The notes: generated from the letters alone by a model not told the origin. DNA of 64,000 nt from Stenopsyche tienmushanensis (GCA_008973525.1 WACJ01000406.1:1860001-1924000); one strand, 5' to 3'. Numbered from the stretch's first letter, positions 37,001 to 47,212 are shown. A program made the numbers and translations.

Positions 37001-40000
37001 TCCACGGTTTCGTATTTAATAATCCAAGCTTATTTAAAATTTAACCCTTATTTCTATAGATATGGGTTTTATTTTGAATATACGCGTATGAATAATGGTT
37101 ATATATATCCCCGATCTAATAAGTTGCTAAATAGTCCATCGTCATTTTGATCGTCGTCGATTTGTTGCATCCCATTTGTAAATATAATAGATTAATAGTG
37201 TATTTATGAAATCAATTATAGCCTACTAGGCATTAACTATTATTTAATCCTAAGATTTATTTATGCTAATATAATTGTAATTTTGATGCCTGCGATTTTT
37301 TAGCATTAAATTTGCCTAAAAATATCATTGATTTTGAACGCAACATATCAAGTCTATTATAATTTTTAATTTATTTTTTTGTGCATATGATTGTGCCATG
37401 GCAATAATCTTGCGTGTTTAGATGTCCTTTTTGAAAGGACATTTTGATATCTTCAGCACTTAGTGCTAATGTCTGTGAGCGCTGCTTTAAGGCTTAATTG
37501 TCTTTGAAATAGCGCGGGTAAGTGGTGGGTCCCTTATTTTTATTTTTTCACCCCCTCCCCACAAAAAACATTTTTTATAACAAATTGGCAGTAAATTGTG
37601 CCTGATGATTTTAAGATCAAATCATTTTTATTATGGGTTAACGATCTTATTTAAATCCACAATATTTTTGTGCATTTAAATAGAAATCGATAATACATTC
37701 ATAATATATATATATATTAATTTTTTATCCTTATGGGGAACAAATGTACACTTATTGAACATAAATACAATTTAGATAAGGTCGATGTATAATTTTGTAC
37801 GAACAAACTACTCGTGTATTAAAAATCATGTTCACTACAAATTTAAGTATTAAAAATAAAATTAGGATTAAAAAACTAATGGCATAACAACTTTACAAAA
37901 CTGATCTCATTAGCTTAAGTTAGTTTATAGTTTGAATGCGATTTCTGCATACACACTGAGTCATTCGCTTGGAAATAATTTATCTCGAAATAAATTAAAG
38001 TCACTCGTATAAAACGCATCAATAATCATTGAATACATAATCGGAATGATTTGATTGTCATCCAATAAACAAATTTAAATCGAAAAACAGCCCTTGATGT
38101 GTGATAATTGGATCCCGTATTGTCATCAATATACAAACTAAGCGTGAGTTTTAAGATCTGCATCTATGGAATGCGAAGAATGAATGTCATCAAAAAATTG
38201 AGGATATTATTGATGTATGCTCGAATGTAAATATGAATTTATTTAGAATGCTAGGATTGATCTTTCTTCGTATACTGAACTAATTGAAAAACACATTTGT
38301 CCTGGAATAAATGCCATCAAGTCAATGATGATGATTTGTACCATGGTACAACAGGTGTATTTAATTCAGCGCCCGAAACAGTTATTCCAATTTCACATAA
38401 ATACATCCAATAACAGCGGAATCGTAATTTAACTACTAAACTACCATTTTTTCCTTAATTGAATCAATTCGCTAAGAACATCTCATTATGGAGAGATTAA
38501 CTCTGAGATCAGCTCCGTTACTCGAATTGCTTTTCAGTTTTTTTTCCCAAAGCAAAGCGTATAAAATTCTAAATAGAAAACTGTATTTATTTATGAATAG
38601 AGTAATTTAAATATAAGTCTTGAATGTGAAAATTTTCAAAGGAGCCTATTCCTTTGTGCAATGAGGAAATAAATAAACTTCTCGAAAAATAAACTATTCT
38701 CTCATTGAGATTAAGCAAAGAAAAATGCTGCAAAATTGTTCTGCATAGTTCCGATGTAAGCTCTTATTTAAATTTGCACAGTGTTATTTGCAATTGTTTC
38801 GTCTTTCTGTAAAAGGAAAATTGTTTCTGAAAGCCTTACCCTATGGAATTTCCATCGTTTCCATACCTCCTTATTTTTCTATGAACATTACTTCTCTTTG
38901 ATATCTTATCTACAATCAGAACACAGCTGAAAAAAATGCAGAAAAATTACATTTCCTCATAAATCAAAACGGAATTTTTAGAACATATAATTATCATAGT
39001 TGATGAATGTACATAGTAAGGACTAATACGGGATCCTCGTATATAAAATAGATATTACCAAATGTAAATAGATTACTTTTTAAGCCACCCCTGACATTTA
39101 ATTGCTATTTAAATACATGCCAATCAATCAGTATTCGTATCAGTTCGATCCAATAAAATTCGTTTATATCCTTTTATACATGATCAAATTGAATAAGATG
39201 ATCGACTAAATTTATAAAATAAATTTATACCAATAAACCGGGTTTGGTAGCTTATTTTTTGATTGCTCGACATTTGATTGAATTTTCATAGCACTATCGC
39301 ATAGATCTTTTCGCTTTATAATACATGCTTTCCTGAAATTTTCCACGAAGATTATAGTTTTTCTCAGTATAACGGATCTATCAGGTGTATTTTTAATTAT
39401 AGTATTATCTTCTAAGAGTATTTATTCGAATTAATGGACTAAAATAACTAAACTATTATTAAATAAGTTGTACATTTTTTCCCATTGGTAAAATCACGAC
39501 GTATTGACAAAAGCTTTAATAATATAATTAGGCTTACTAAATATTTAGTTTTTATATAAATACTAATTATAACTGAGGGCTAAATTATTTTTGAGTTAAA
39601 TAGTTGATTTATTATTCTCATAGGTAAAATAAGTTCGAAATTATGCGTTTTTTAATTAGTGGGTTTTTATGCAATTTTGTCATTTGGTCGATCCTTTCAT
39701 CGATCGATCGATGATATTGTTTTTATATTGATTAATAATCACACCATCAATAGTATTGTTTATTTGAGAAGGCATCATCGTGTAATGACTGTAAAAATAT
39801 TTTGCAAAGATTAAAATATTCCAATAGCTATAAGAATGATCGAGGTATTATTGTGTCAAACGTAAAATTACATTACATAAGGAGATCATTGACAATTGAG
39901 CTGAATATACGTAAACTACTATTAAAAAACGTAATTGTACTATAAATCGAAACAATATCATTAGTATTTAAGTAATTGATGATAAGATATTAAATAATTT

Positions 40001-41030
40001 AAGATAGGGAGTATGAAAAAAAAATTAAACATTCAAAAATGTATACTGCTTTAAGGGCGACATAGTGAATAGATCAAGCTTAATTTTGATTTAAACACTA
40101 AGAAAATTGATTTTAAATAGACCGATTCAATGCCCATATTAACCTGGAATTGTATTTATTCTAATTTTGAGCATATTGATTTAGATTTAAGATTTAATTT
40201 TCATCAGTCAATCAAATTTCTAAAGCTTACGGATAAAATAGATCTATGATCTTATCATCTTATCGTTGATCATTTGATAATAAATTTCTAACAAAACAAA
40301 TATTATTTCTATTTTGGTATGCTTTGGTAGCTTTTAACACATCGATACGCCGATTTTATTTACGTCTAAAAGTACAGCTTATTCTAAATTATAACCACGT
40401 TTCATATTGATTGATGCCAGATGATCTACTGAATGAATAATATTCATCCCCCATATATCAATTGATAAAAGCATCTATTCGTTATTAATTCACTATGTCG
40501 AACGAAGACTATACCGATATTAAATCAGTTGACCATGATGATTCTAATAAATATATGAAGTATTAAGCGGCTATCATGTATGAAGTTATTCAATTTTTTG
40601 TGATCGTTTAAAGATGATATTTTCGATCATTTATCAGTTTTTATTTATTTATTTTTTTAACTTCATCAAAAGTTAAATAAATAAAGCATTTGCCGAGGAA
40701 TTGAACAATGTGGATTTCCACAGTTCCCATGCACAGATAATCGTCGTTTTCGGTCATAAATTAGCTTTTAAAATTATGTTTATACTTGATAGATTTACAT
40801 TTAAATTGTTTATGTATAAGGACTGTTTATATTAATAAGGAATGGAATTTATATTCCGTGATGATATGAATTTAAAATATTTCATTGCTTTGGCAATCTT
40901 TAATCCATTGCCTTAATTCCTTTTAAAACGTATAGCTTAATTTTAATTGTAGGTCATATCGAGCTGATTATCGTAAGATAAAAAATATATAGGTCGAAAA
41001 TTCTTGATTGAGTCAATTGAACTCAGAAAA
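34010..41030. other. AT-rich desert, nothing recognised apart from simple repeats
   Basis: About 7 kb holds only AT dinucleotide runs (near 36485 and 37705) and a perfect palindrome at 39697-39714. The minus-strand frame at 36040-36318 (92 codons) has no motif. No transposon ends were recognised, in contrast to the first 28 kb. Confidence 0.45.
39697..39714. repeat. Perfect 18-nt palindrome
   Basis: TCATCGATCGATCGATGA is its own reverse complement. It contains nested CGATCG repeats and stands in otherwise AT-rich sequence. No function can be assigned. Confidence 0.6.
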
Positions 41031-41036
41031 GTGTTT

Positions 41037-41109
41037 ATATCCATAGCTCAATCGGTTAGAGTGTTCGCTTGGTCAGCGAAAGATGTGGTTTCGAACTCCA
41101 CTGGGTTTA
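41037..41109 (+). ncRNA. tRNA-like element U1
   Basis: A 73-nt cloverleaf-like unit. The acceptor half ATATCCA pairs partly with TGGGTTT. The A-box-like segment is TAGCTCAATCGG, the D stem GCTC/GAGT, the anticodon stem TTCGC/GCGAA with loop TTGGTCA, and the T arm GTGGTTTCGAACTCCAC. A T5 run at 41115-41119 lies 5 nt downstream, as expected for a Pol III terminator. It is the most diverged near-full-length copy. The formal anticodon would be GGT, but position 53 of the T stem is T instead of the near-universal G, so normal tRNA function is doubtful. Confidence 0.6.
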
Positions 41110-41447
41110 ATATATTTTTCTAGTTCAATTAACTGATAATACTATATAATATTTTTACATCTAAATGCGTATTGTATACCATAAGTAGGATTCATCAATT
41201 AGCAGTAAAATATGTGGGTCATATTCCCATTAAGATGTTTTATATTAACACAATATATCAATTGGTCTTCTCAATGTAATTATAAGTTTAGGATATAAGC
41301 AAGTTCTAAGCATCATAACGTATAGATACCTCATATATTATTTTAGTAATATTCGCCACGCTGAAATCTTATGATGGCAACTGATGTTCCTCTAATAATT
41401 TAAGACATTAAAATGATCTAAAATTGCATTTTAAATGCATATTTAAC

Positions 41448-41502
41448 CTTCTCGTTGTTCGATTGAGAATAACTCAACATTAAAACGAGTCGTAATATCT
41501 TT
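41448..41502 (+). ncRNA. Stem-loop element R1
   Basis: First of six copies of a 55-nt conserved block: CTTCTCGTTGTTCGATTGAG, then AATAACTCA, AAAACGAGTCGTAATATCTT. The outer stem CTCGTT/AACGAG encloses 27 nt, which contain an inner hairpin TTGAG-AATAA-CTCAA. About 65 nt downstream a second conserved word, CATGAGGCG, recurs with most copies. Whether it is an RNA, a DNA-structure element or part of a larger repeat is not known. Confidence 0.5.
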
Positions 41503-41799
41503 GATTTTGTATTTCATTTGAGCATGAGGCGGTGTTATTTTATTGCGTTTATAAATTGACATCAACGCTTGGTTGAAATTAAACTTATGATTTATTTAAG
41601 GAGCGCCTTCATGCCTTAAAATGCACTACTTTAGGGGGTGAAATAGATCCTTAATCGCCCACCGGTCATACTGATCGAAGCTAATTGTGGTGCACAAAAA
41701 GAAACCGAACAACATCGAGTTTCAATTTTTATCATTTTTATAGTGTCTAAATTTTGGCAAATTTATTTCGTATTAAATATAATTTTCAATGAAACTTTA

Positions 41800-41873
41800 G
41801 GTAGTTCAGGGGTACTGTTATCGGACTGATAACTCACTAGGCTGAAATCCTATTCTTTCTTTGGCTAATGTGA
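41800..41873 (+). repeat. tRNA-like inverted repeat, left arm (P1)
   Basis: It starts GGTAGTTCAGGGGTACTG, has an anticodon-type stem-loop GTTAT-CGGACTG-ATAAC and a T-arm-like TAGGCTGAAATCCTA (A- and B-box-like at GTTCAGGGG and GGCTGAAATCC), and ends TTTGGCTAATGTG. The same sequence occurs inverted at 42181-42257. It is unrelated in detail to the U family. A possible transposon (MITE-type) end is an alternative reading. Confidence 0.6.
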
Positions 41874-42180
41874 CTGCTGCCATATTTTTAAGTTCTAAAA
41901 TGCACTTTAATCATTTGAGTATGAAACAGGAAGAAATCCGGAATAAATATTTTTGCAATAGTATGCTGATCTTTGTTAGGGGCGTTATAACTAATTTTAT
42001 ATCATGCATTTATTTAATCGATTCGATATTGATATCATATTTCTATATTTTCAACAATCTAGTTTGGATAATAAGCCTAATTGATATATTTATCTTTTAT
42101 ATTTTCGCTTTATATATAGGCAATAGCTATGATTTTGGCATATTTTGAAGGATATTTAAGCATTTAAAAATGTGGTCATT
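41874..42180. other. Spacer between the P1/P2 arms, with hydrophobic open frame
   Basis: The 307-bp loop of the inverted repeat carries a + frame that begins within arm P1 (TTG at 41861; first ATG about 41900) and ends at 42148, just before arm P2. The product would contain two or three strongly hydrophobic segments (FISCIYLIDSILISYFYIF, WIISLIDIFIFYIFALYI). Chance in AT-rich DNA is likely; its neat fit between the arms is noted. Confidence 0.25.
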
Positions 42181-42257
42181 GCCACATTAGCCAAAGTAAG
42201 ATTAGAATTGTCAGCCTATTGAGTTATCATTCCGATAACAGTACCCTTTGAACAACC
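42181..42257 (-). repeat. tRNA-like inverted repeat, right arm (P2)
   Basis: Read on the minus strand: GGTTGTTCAAAGGGTACTG, then TTATCGGAATGATAA, TAGGCTGACAATTCTA and TTTGGCTAATGTGGC. It matches arm P1 over about 70 nt with some 15 differences. The anticodon-type stem is kept. The pair can form a long hairpin in DNA or in a read-through RNA. Confidence 0.6.
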
Positions 42258-42269
42258 ACAGAATATTTT

Positions 42270-43790
42270 TGTTTGTTTTTCTGTTTTGTTTGGACCAAAA
42301 AAAAATACAAGCAAATTTTAATTTTAAGCAAACATCAATTAGATTTGTTCCCATCTAAATTTGTTATTAGATATTAATGTAAAAACTGTCGATATAATAA
42401 ATACATTTCATTTGATATAATCCCTAATATAAAAAGGCATATTATTCTAAAATCTATTTAAATTCAGTCTTTCAATATTTTCGGTCGTCATATTATTTAA
42501 CAATTAAATTAGTCCATATTTTAATTGCGTGCAAAATTTAAGACAATTGCCATCAATAGCGACTATATTTATTTATAAATTAACAATACATTTTTTTTAT
42601 TTGAGAATTTAACACCATTCTGCCGATCGCTATACATTTAAGGTGCTTCTGTAAAAATATTTAGACTAGAAATATCCTCGTTTGGGATGATTAATTTTTT
42701 TGCTCAATGTTTCCGTTTGCTTATTTTGTGCAAACTGTGGAAAAACGGTAAGCGCTTACATAACATTTCAAACACAAATTCGCCACATCATATTGGTCAC
42801 AGGGTGGAAAACCCTTTGTGGTTCTGCTTCTCTGTAACGACAACAAAAGCAACTTCCTATGATCAGCTAGACGGACGATGAATCTCCATGGCTGGATTTG
42901 TGTGCATTTCCCTCAAAATAGACACAGTGTGGCCTATCTACAAGGAAAATCGTCGCCTATTGCACTCAGATAAATCTAAATATTTTAAGGAAAATTCTAG
43001 CGCAATTCATCGCCTTGTCTAGATTTAAATCGATCTCGAAATCGCATTAATCCAAATTGTGCTTAATCCAAATTGTGCTTAAAACAATGCTTCAAAGTAT
43101 ATGACTAACAAGTCCTTCAAAACTACAACATGGGCCATCATCAGAGACACTCACTGTTTCGTCGGATAACATAAACGCATTCAAACACGACACTGTTGAC
43201 AGTTTTCCACTGCCGATTGTAACTGTATAGCAACCAACTCTAAATTAATACGAATTTAGCTTGTAACTCTTAAAATAACAATAGTCCAGCAATAACGAGC
43301 AGACCAGTTCGTTAAATATTGAATTGGTTCCCTTCCTCCGGTCATCGTCAAGTTTCGATACGCCCGTGTGTAATTCCGATCCGCTGCTCACCATTAATTT
43401 TTATGTTGTACAATACAACATGTAAATCAGTACAGTTCGAATCCCTATTTCAAACTCGGAAATTCGCATCTAACTCGTTAACGGTGCTTCATAGAGCTAA
43501 CAGAGCGCGAATTTGAAGATTCGCCAAATTTTAGCCGACCGTCCGCATGCACGTCAAAATATCTATAAAACCGTATTAATCGATGCAGCTCATTCACAAA
43601 TCAATTTTAAATTCCAACAGCCCCAAAAATACAAGGTAACAGCATTATTTCAAATCAATCAATAGACTAAAAATTGCATATTCAAATCGAAATGAGCATC
43701 AAATATCGATTTATTAATTTAATTTGCGCATTATTATTTTTTTTAAATATAGTACAAAATCCTATTTAAATTGTCCCGATTGAATGTAGA
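42270..43790. other. Spacer, nothing firmly recognised
   Basis: Two short + frames (42687-42881 and 43319-43516) are not recognised. A B-box-like AGTTCGAATCCCTA near 43434 has no matching A box or cloverleaf upstream, only a TGTTGTACAATACAACA hairpin near 43403. Confidence 0.4.
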
Positions 43791-43799
43791 AAAGTATCG

Positions 43800-43872
43800 A
43801 TCTCCATAGCTCAATTGGTCAGAGTATTCGCCTATGCAGCGAAGGATGTGGCTTCGATTCCCACTGGAGTGA
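43800..43872 (+). ncRNA. tRNA-like element U2
   Basis: A 73-nt cloverleaf: acceptor ATCTCCA/TGGAGTG (five inner pairs), TA, D arm GCTCAATTGGTCAGAGT, anticodon stem TTCGC/GCGAA with loop CTATGCA, and T arm GTGGCTTCGATTCCCAC. A T5 run at 43878-43882 follows. The core is identical to U5 although the flanks of the two are diverged. The formal anticodon ATG would be an A34 His tRNA, which is not a normal isoacceptor. C53 faces C61, breaking an otherwise nearly invariant G-C pair of the T arm. Confidence 0.65.
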
Positions 43873-44042
43873 ATTGATTTTTCATCATTCGATCGACGAT
43901 TTAAATTGGATTTTTAATACATTTGACAATTAGATGTCAAATTATAGATTTAAGTAGTTATAAGAAAAAAGGAATGTAGAACAACTATGTGGAAAATGGT
44001 TTAACATCACATATACCGTCAATGAAATATTGATAATCATCG

Positions 44043-44114
44043 ATCCCCGTAGCTTAATTGGCAAAGCATTCGACAATTCATCGAAGGACGTGGCTTCGAT
44101 ACCCACAGGGGTGA
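44043..44114 (+). ncRNA. tRNA-like element U3
   Basis: Acceptor ATCCCCG/AGGGGTG gives four C-G pairs. The D-arm region is shortened by one base (GCTTAATTGGCAAAGC), with the pairing changed to GCTT/AAGC. The anticodon stem TTCGA/TCGAA differs from other copies on both sides, with loop CAATTCA. The T arm is GTGGCTTCGATACCCAC. A T6 run at 44120-44125 follows. Paired changes in two stems keep the fold. Position 33 is A, not the usual T. Confidence 0.6.
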
Positions 44115-44413
44115 ATTGATTTTTTCAAATTCAAATGATCGGTTATATCGGAATGGTATTTAAGCGATTGAATCCCCAAACGTAAAATGAACTTTTATCA
44201 AACTCATTGAGTTTACCTAGAATTAAAACATTGTGATAAGCTTATAGTACTAGTCAAAGGCTATGGTTTTTATACAAATGACGTTCAGATAAATTTACTA
44301 AAATTTACTGATTTACAGTGTCATCACTGAGTCGATGCGTATAAAAATAAAGCTGATTAGATTAATAAAAAGACACCGCTGTAGCATCTCATGAGTGATC
44401 TAGAGAAATATTA

Positions 44414-44486
44414 TTCCTTATAGCTCAATTGGTAAGAGCATTTGCTTATTCAGCAAAGGACGTGGTTTCGATACCCACAATGGCTA
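44414..44486 (+). ncRNA. tRNA-like element U4, acceptor degenerate
   Basis: The D arm GCTCAATTGGTAAGAGC is intact. The anticodon stem is TTTGC/GCAAA, a compensated change from TTCGC/GCGAA, with loop TTATTCA. The T arm is GTGGTTTCGATACCCAC. The acceptor (TTCCTTA versus AATGGCT) pairs poorly and there is no T-run downstream, so this copy looks decayed at its ends. The following TTCGATTGACGGGTTA is the shared tail of the repeat unit. Confidence 0.5.
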
Positions 44487-44586
44487 ATAGATTATCAGAT
44501 TCGATTGACGGGTTAATAACAGGGTGTTTTTTAGTATTATTCAAAATTCTTTATAAATGGTCTCGATGGAACATAGAAAAGTATCG

Positions 44587-44659
44587 ATCTCCATAGCTCA
44601 ATTGGTCAGAGTATTCGCCTATGCAGCGAAGGATGTGGCTTCGATTCCCACTGGAGTGA
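44587..44659 (+). ncRNA. tRNA-like element U5
   Basis: Identical to U2 over all 73 nt and through the terminator (T5 at 44665-44669). Upstream identity extends for about a dozen bases (AGAAAAGTATCG); beyond that both flanks differ substantially. Same anticodon loop CTATGCA and same C53/C61 mismatch as U2. Confidence 0.65.
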
Positions 44660-44776
44660 ATTGATTTTTCAATGTTCAATCGATCGTTTATATCAGGAAT
44701 TTTAGGATAGCCATAGATGTAATATAAAATAAGATGAAACCCGTATAAACTGTCGATTAAATAACGAAAAATATCG

Positions 44777-44849
44777 ATCCCCATAGCTCAATTGGTGAGA
44801 GCATTCGCCTATGCAGCGAAGGATGTGATTTCGATATTCACTGGGGTGA
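44777..44849 (+). ncRNA. tRNA-like element U6
   Basis: Acceptor ATCCCCA/TGGGGTG replaces CTCCA/TGGAG of U2/U5 with a matched change (T-A to C-G). The D arm is GCTCAATTGGTGAGAGC. The anticodon stem TTCGC/GCGAA carries loop CTATGCA. The T arm GTGATTTCGATATTCAC has G52 to A balanced by C62 to T. A T9 run at 44855-44863 follows. Confidence 0.65.
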
Positions 44850-45079
44850 ATTGATTTTTTTTTATTCGATCGACAGGTTATATTGGGGTAGTTTTATTAT
44901 GTTATAAGTTAAGCTGGCAAATAGAAATACTTTTTATATGATTTAAATAGGACGTGATTTTATTTGATTTTGTTGCATCGAAGATGAGTTAATTCATTTA
45001 TTATCAGCTTTTAAGATTAGATCGTATAATTTACATTTGTGAAAGAATATTTTTTACATCAACCCTTTGATTTTATTGT

Positions 45080-45107
45080 CCTTCGATCGGCTTCAGCTGA
45101 TCGAGGA
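45080..45107. repeat. Hairpin element H1
   Basis: CCTTCGATCGGCTTCAGCTG is followed by ATCGAGG; the arms (CTTCGATCGGC and GCTGATCGAG) pair around a TTCA loop. A related copy lies at 45860-45887. Similarity extends over about 70 bp upstream and 110 bp downstream (shared GATCGTATAATTTACATTT-like and GGGCCCAATATT blocks), marking a local duplication of roughly 780-bp period. Confidence 0.55.
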
Positions 45108-45222
45108 TAATATATTTTATAATAAGCATATTTATTCAAACAATACCACTGAATCATAACGGGCCCAATATTTTTAAATTTCGATAAGTAAAACTTACAT
45201 TTAAGGTGTTTTAAAAATTGAT

Positions 45223-45277
45223 CTTCTTGTTTTCAACTGAGAATAGTTTTTCATTGAAACGCGTCATTAATTTAAAT
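45223..45277 (+). repeat. Stem-loop element R6, degenerate
   Basis: CTTCTTGTTTTCAACTGAGA, ATAG, TCATTGAAACGCGTCATTAA aligns with the R consensus, but the outer stem is weakened (CTTGTT/AACGCG). It is followed by AAGGCATCGTG, a downstream word shared with other R copies. Confidence 0.45.
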
Positions 45278-45494
45278 TAAAAAGGCATCGTGTTATAATT
45301 TTTATTTTATTTTATTTTTAATGTATCGTATCTTTATCCCAATTAATAGGATTCATGCTTTATAAAAATGGAAGTAATATGTAAGATTTTTTTTAAAAAT
45401 TAAACAATAACAATATCATAAATAGGAAATATCTTTAATGCATTTCATACTCAAAATCTTAAGATATGTTAATCTCTAGTTTAATAATTGAAGA

Positions 45495-45530
45495 TTTTTC
45501 TGATTCGATTGACGGGTTATTTCGCGATAA
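45495..45530 (+). repeat. Orphan tail of a U unit
   Basis: CTGATTCGATTGACGGGTTA matches the sequence that follows U4 (CAGATTCGATTGACGGGTTA), but no tRNA-like core precedes it. This suggests deletion of a former U copy. Confidence 0.5.
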
Positions 45531-45618
45531 GATTTAGTCTTAATTAAATAGGTCATTTATTGATTTAAGATTAATTAGGTTTTTTAAAAATATATTTCGA
45601 AAAACCCGCAAATGTAAT

Positions 45619-45673
45619 CTTCTCGTTGTTCGATTGGGAATAACTCATCATTAAAACGAGTCGTAATGCCTTT
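45619..45673 (+). ncRNA. Stem-loop element R2
   Basis: CTTCTCGTTGTTCGATTGGG, AATAACTCATCATT, AAAACGAGTCGTAAT: the outer stem CTCGTT/AACGAG is intact and the inner stem TGGG/CTCA includes a G-T wobble in place of G-A-C pairing seen elsewhere. CATGACG occurs about 30 nt further on, a weak form of the CATGAGGCG word. Confidence 0.5.
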
Positions 45674-45859
45674 AATTTTTATATGAGTTTTACATGACGT
45701 GTTTTTTTTTAAATTTGTTTAGTAATCGAACCATCGAAGATCCGTTTTTTAAATCATGTTTAGCTTGTATGATTTATCATATAATTTACATTTATGAAAC
45801 CGTCATGTTTTAAGCTGTATACACGCAGTTTGTGTGTATAAAAATATTTCCTACACCCA

Positions 45860-45887
45860 CCTTCGATCAGCTTCAGCTGACAAAGGA
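45860..45887. repeat. Hairpin element H2
   Basis: CCTTCGATCAGCTTCAGCTG is followed by ACAAAGG. The core AGCTTCAGCT pairs perfectly, but the outer stem is weaker than in H1. The flanks match those of H1, including GGGCCCAATATTAA downstream. Confidence 0.5.
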
Positions 45888-46228
45888 TAGTATATTTTAT
45901 GATAGATAGATTTATTCAAATGAATATGGGCCCAATATTAATACAATTTCGATAAACACAGTTTAAATTTAAGCTATTTTATATTATCCGATTCAATTTA
46001 ATAGTTTCATATAATTCAATTTTTTTATGAGTTTCTGAAATAGTAATAAATTTAACATATTTTGCATTAAATAGACTATAATTTAATATTTATAAAAACA
46101 TACGTGTGGATGAAAAAAAACGTCAATTAAACTTGAAAGTAAATAAGTATATTATTTATATATTGAAGTAAGGAAAACATCTCTAACAAATCTCATGTAT
46201 ACTGTCAATTAAATCTTTATAAATATCT

Positions 46229-46301
46229 CATCCCATAGCTTAATAGGTAAGAGCATTCGATTATTCAGCGAAGGATGTGGTTTCAATACCCACTGGGATG
46301 A
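46229..46301 (+). ncRNA. tRNA-like element U7
   Basis: This is the only copy with a full 7-bp acceptor (CATCCCA/TGGGATG). The D arm is GCTTAATAGGTAAGAGC. The anticodon arm TTCGA..GCGAA has one mismatch and loop TTATTCA. The T arm is GTGGTTTCAATACCCAC. A T7 run at 46307-46313 follows. It heads a tandem of three units at about 270-bp spacing (U7, U8, U9). The unit tail contains ACAACTCTTGTAGTTG and AACTCGACGAGTT hairpins. Confidence 0.65.
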
Positions 46302-46500
46302 ATTGATTTTTTTAGATTCAATCGACAGGTTATATCGGGATACAACTCTTGTAGTTGAAAACCCCTAGTGTGGAATGATATTTCAGCAGAACTCGACGAG
46401 TTTGTAGTAGTATAAATACAATTGTGATAAGCTAGTATATTAAGTCGTAAATAAGCAAAACGTCCTATATATACCGTCAGTTAAATCTTGAGAAATATCG

Positions 46501-46573
46501 ATCCTTATAGCTCAAATGGTAAGAGCATTCGCCTATTTAGCGAAGGATGTGGTTTCGATACCCACTGGGGAGA
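46501..46573 (+). ncRNA. tRNA-like element U8
   Basis: Acceptor ATCCTTA/TGGGGAG pairs with two G-T wobbles. The D arm is GCTCAAATGGTAAGAGC. The anticodon stem TTCGC/GCGAA has loop CTATTTA. The T arm is GTGGTTTCGATACCCAC. A T5 run at 46579-46583 follows. The unit begins 272 bp after U7, and the shared sequence includes the upstream CGTCCT..TAAATCTTGAGAAATATCG. Confidence 0.65.
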
Positions 46574-46770
46574 ATCGATTTTTCGGATACAATCGACAGG
46601 TTATATCAGGATACAACTCTTGTAGTTGAACATCCCTAATGTGAAAGAAATTTTATCAGGGCTCGTCGAGTTCGAAGTAGAATAAATACAATTATGATAA
46701 GATAATATAATTAGTCGTAACTAAATAAAGCGTCCTGTGCATACTGTCAATTAAATCTTGAGAAATATCG

Positions 46771-46843
46771 ATCCTTATAGCTCAATTGGTAAGAGTATTC
46801 GCCTATTTAGCGAAGGATGTGGTTTCGATACCCACTGAGGAGA
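46771..46843 (+). ncRNA. tRNA-like element U9
   Basis: Acceptor ATCCTTA/TGAGGAG: compared with U8, a G-T wobble has become a T-A pair. D arm GCTCAATTGGTAAGAGT, anticodon stem TTCGC/GCGAA with loop CTATTTA, T arm GTGGTTTCGATACCCAC. A T9 run at 46849-46857 follows. Exactly 270 bp after U8, so this is the youngest-looking tandem pair. Confidence 0.65.
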
Positions 46844-47163
46844 ATAGGTTTTTTTTTATTCAATTGACAGGTTGTATCGGGATTTTTTTTTTTAAATAAA
46901 TTTAAGATGCAAATTTATTAATTATGACTAGAATAAGATCAATCAATAAAAATCTCATTAATATTGAGGCAGCTTTTGTAAATTGCTAGAAAATACATTA
47001 GACTCAGAGTATTCGAAAGCATTTACTCTTGGTTTGAATGGTTTTCGATATTACCTTGATGTAAATTATTCGTTTTTAGCTATAGTGATATTTATAAGCA
47101 TACAATAAGGAATGTATATAATAATGAAACACTTCATTATGACTTTTTGTCGAACTTGAATCG

Positions 47164-47212
47164 ATCCCCATGGCTTAATTGGTAGCCCATTTGCTTGTAT
47201 CTATTGGGGTGA
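47164..47212 (+). pseudogene. tRNA-like element U10, deleted
   Basis: The acceptor pairs (ATCCCCA/TGGGGTG) and the A box region (TGGCTTAATTGG) remain, but the anticodon and T arms are lost in a deletion of about 24 nt. The GAATTGAT tail is kept. It is a dead copy that preserves the unit boundaries. Confidence 0.6.

Noticed and set aside
41861..42148. Hydrophobic 95-codon frame as a membrane protein gene
   Set aside because: It starts at TTG inside the repeat arm; the hydrophobic content is expected from T-rich codons. Kept only as a note on the inverted repeat.
43400..43450. Possible tRNA gene from the B-box-like AGTTCGAATCCCTA
   Set aside because: No A box or acceptor/D-arm pairing upstream; only an unrelated hairpin.
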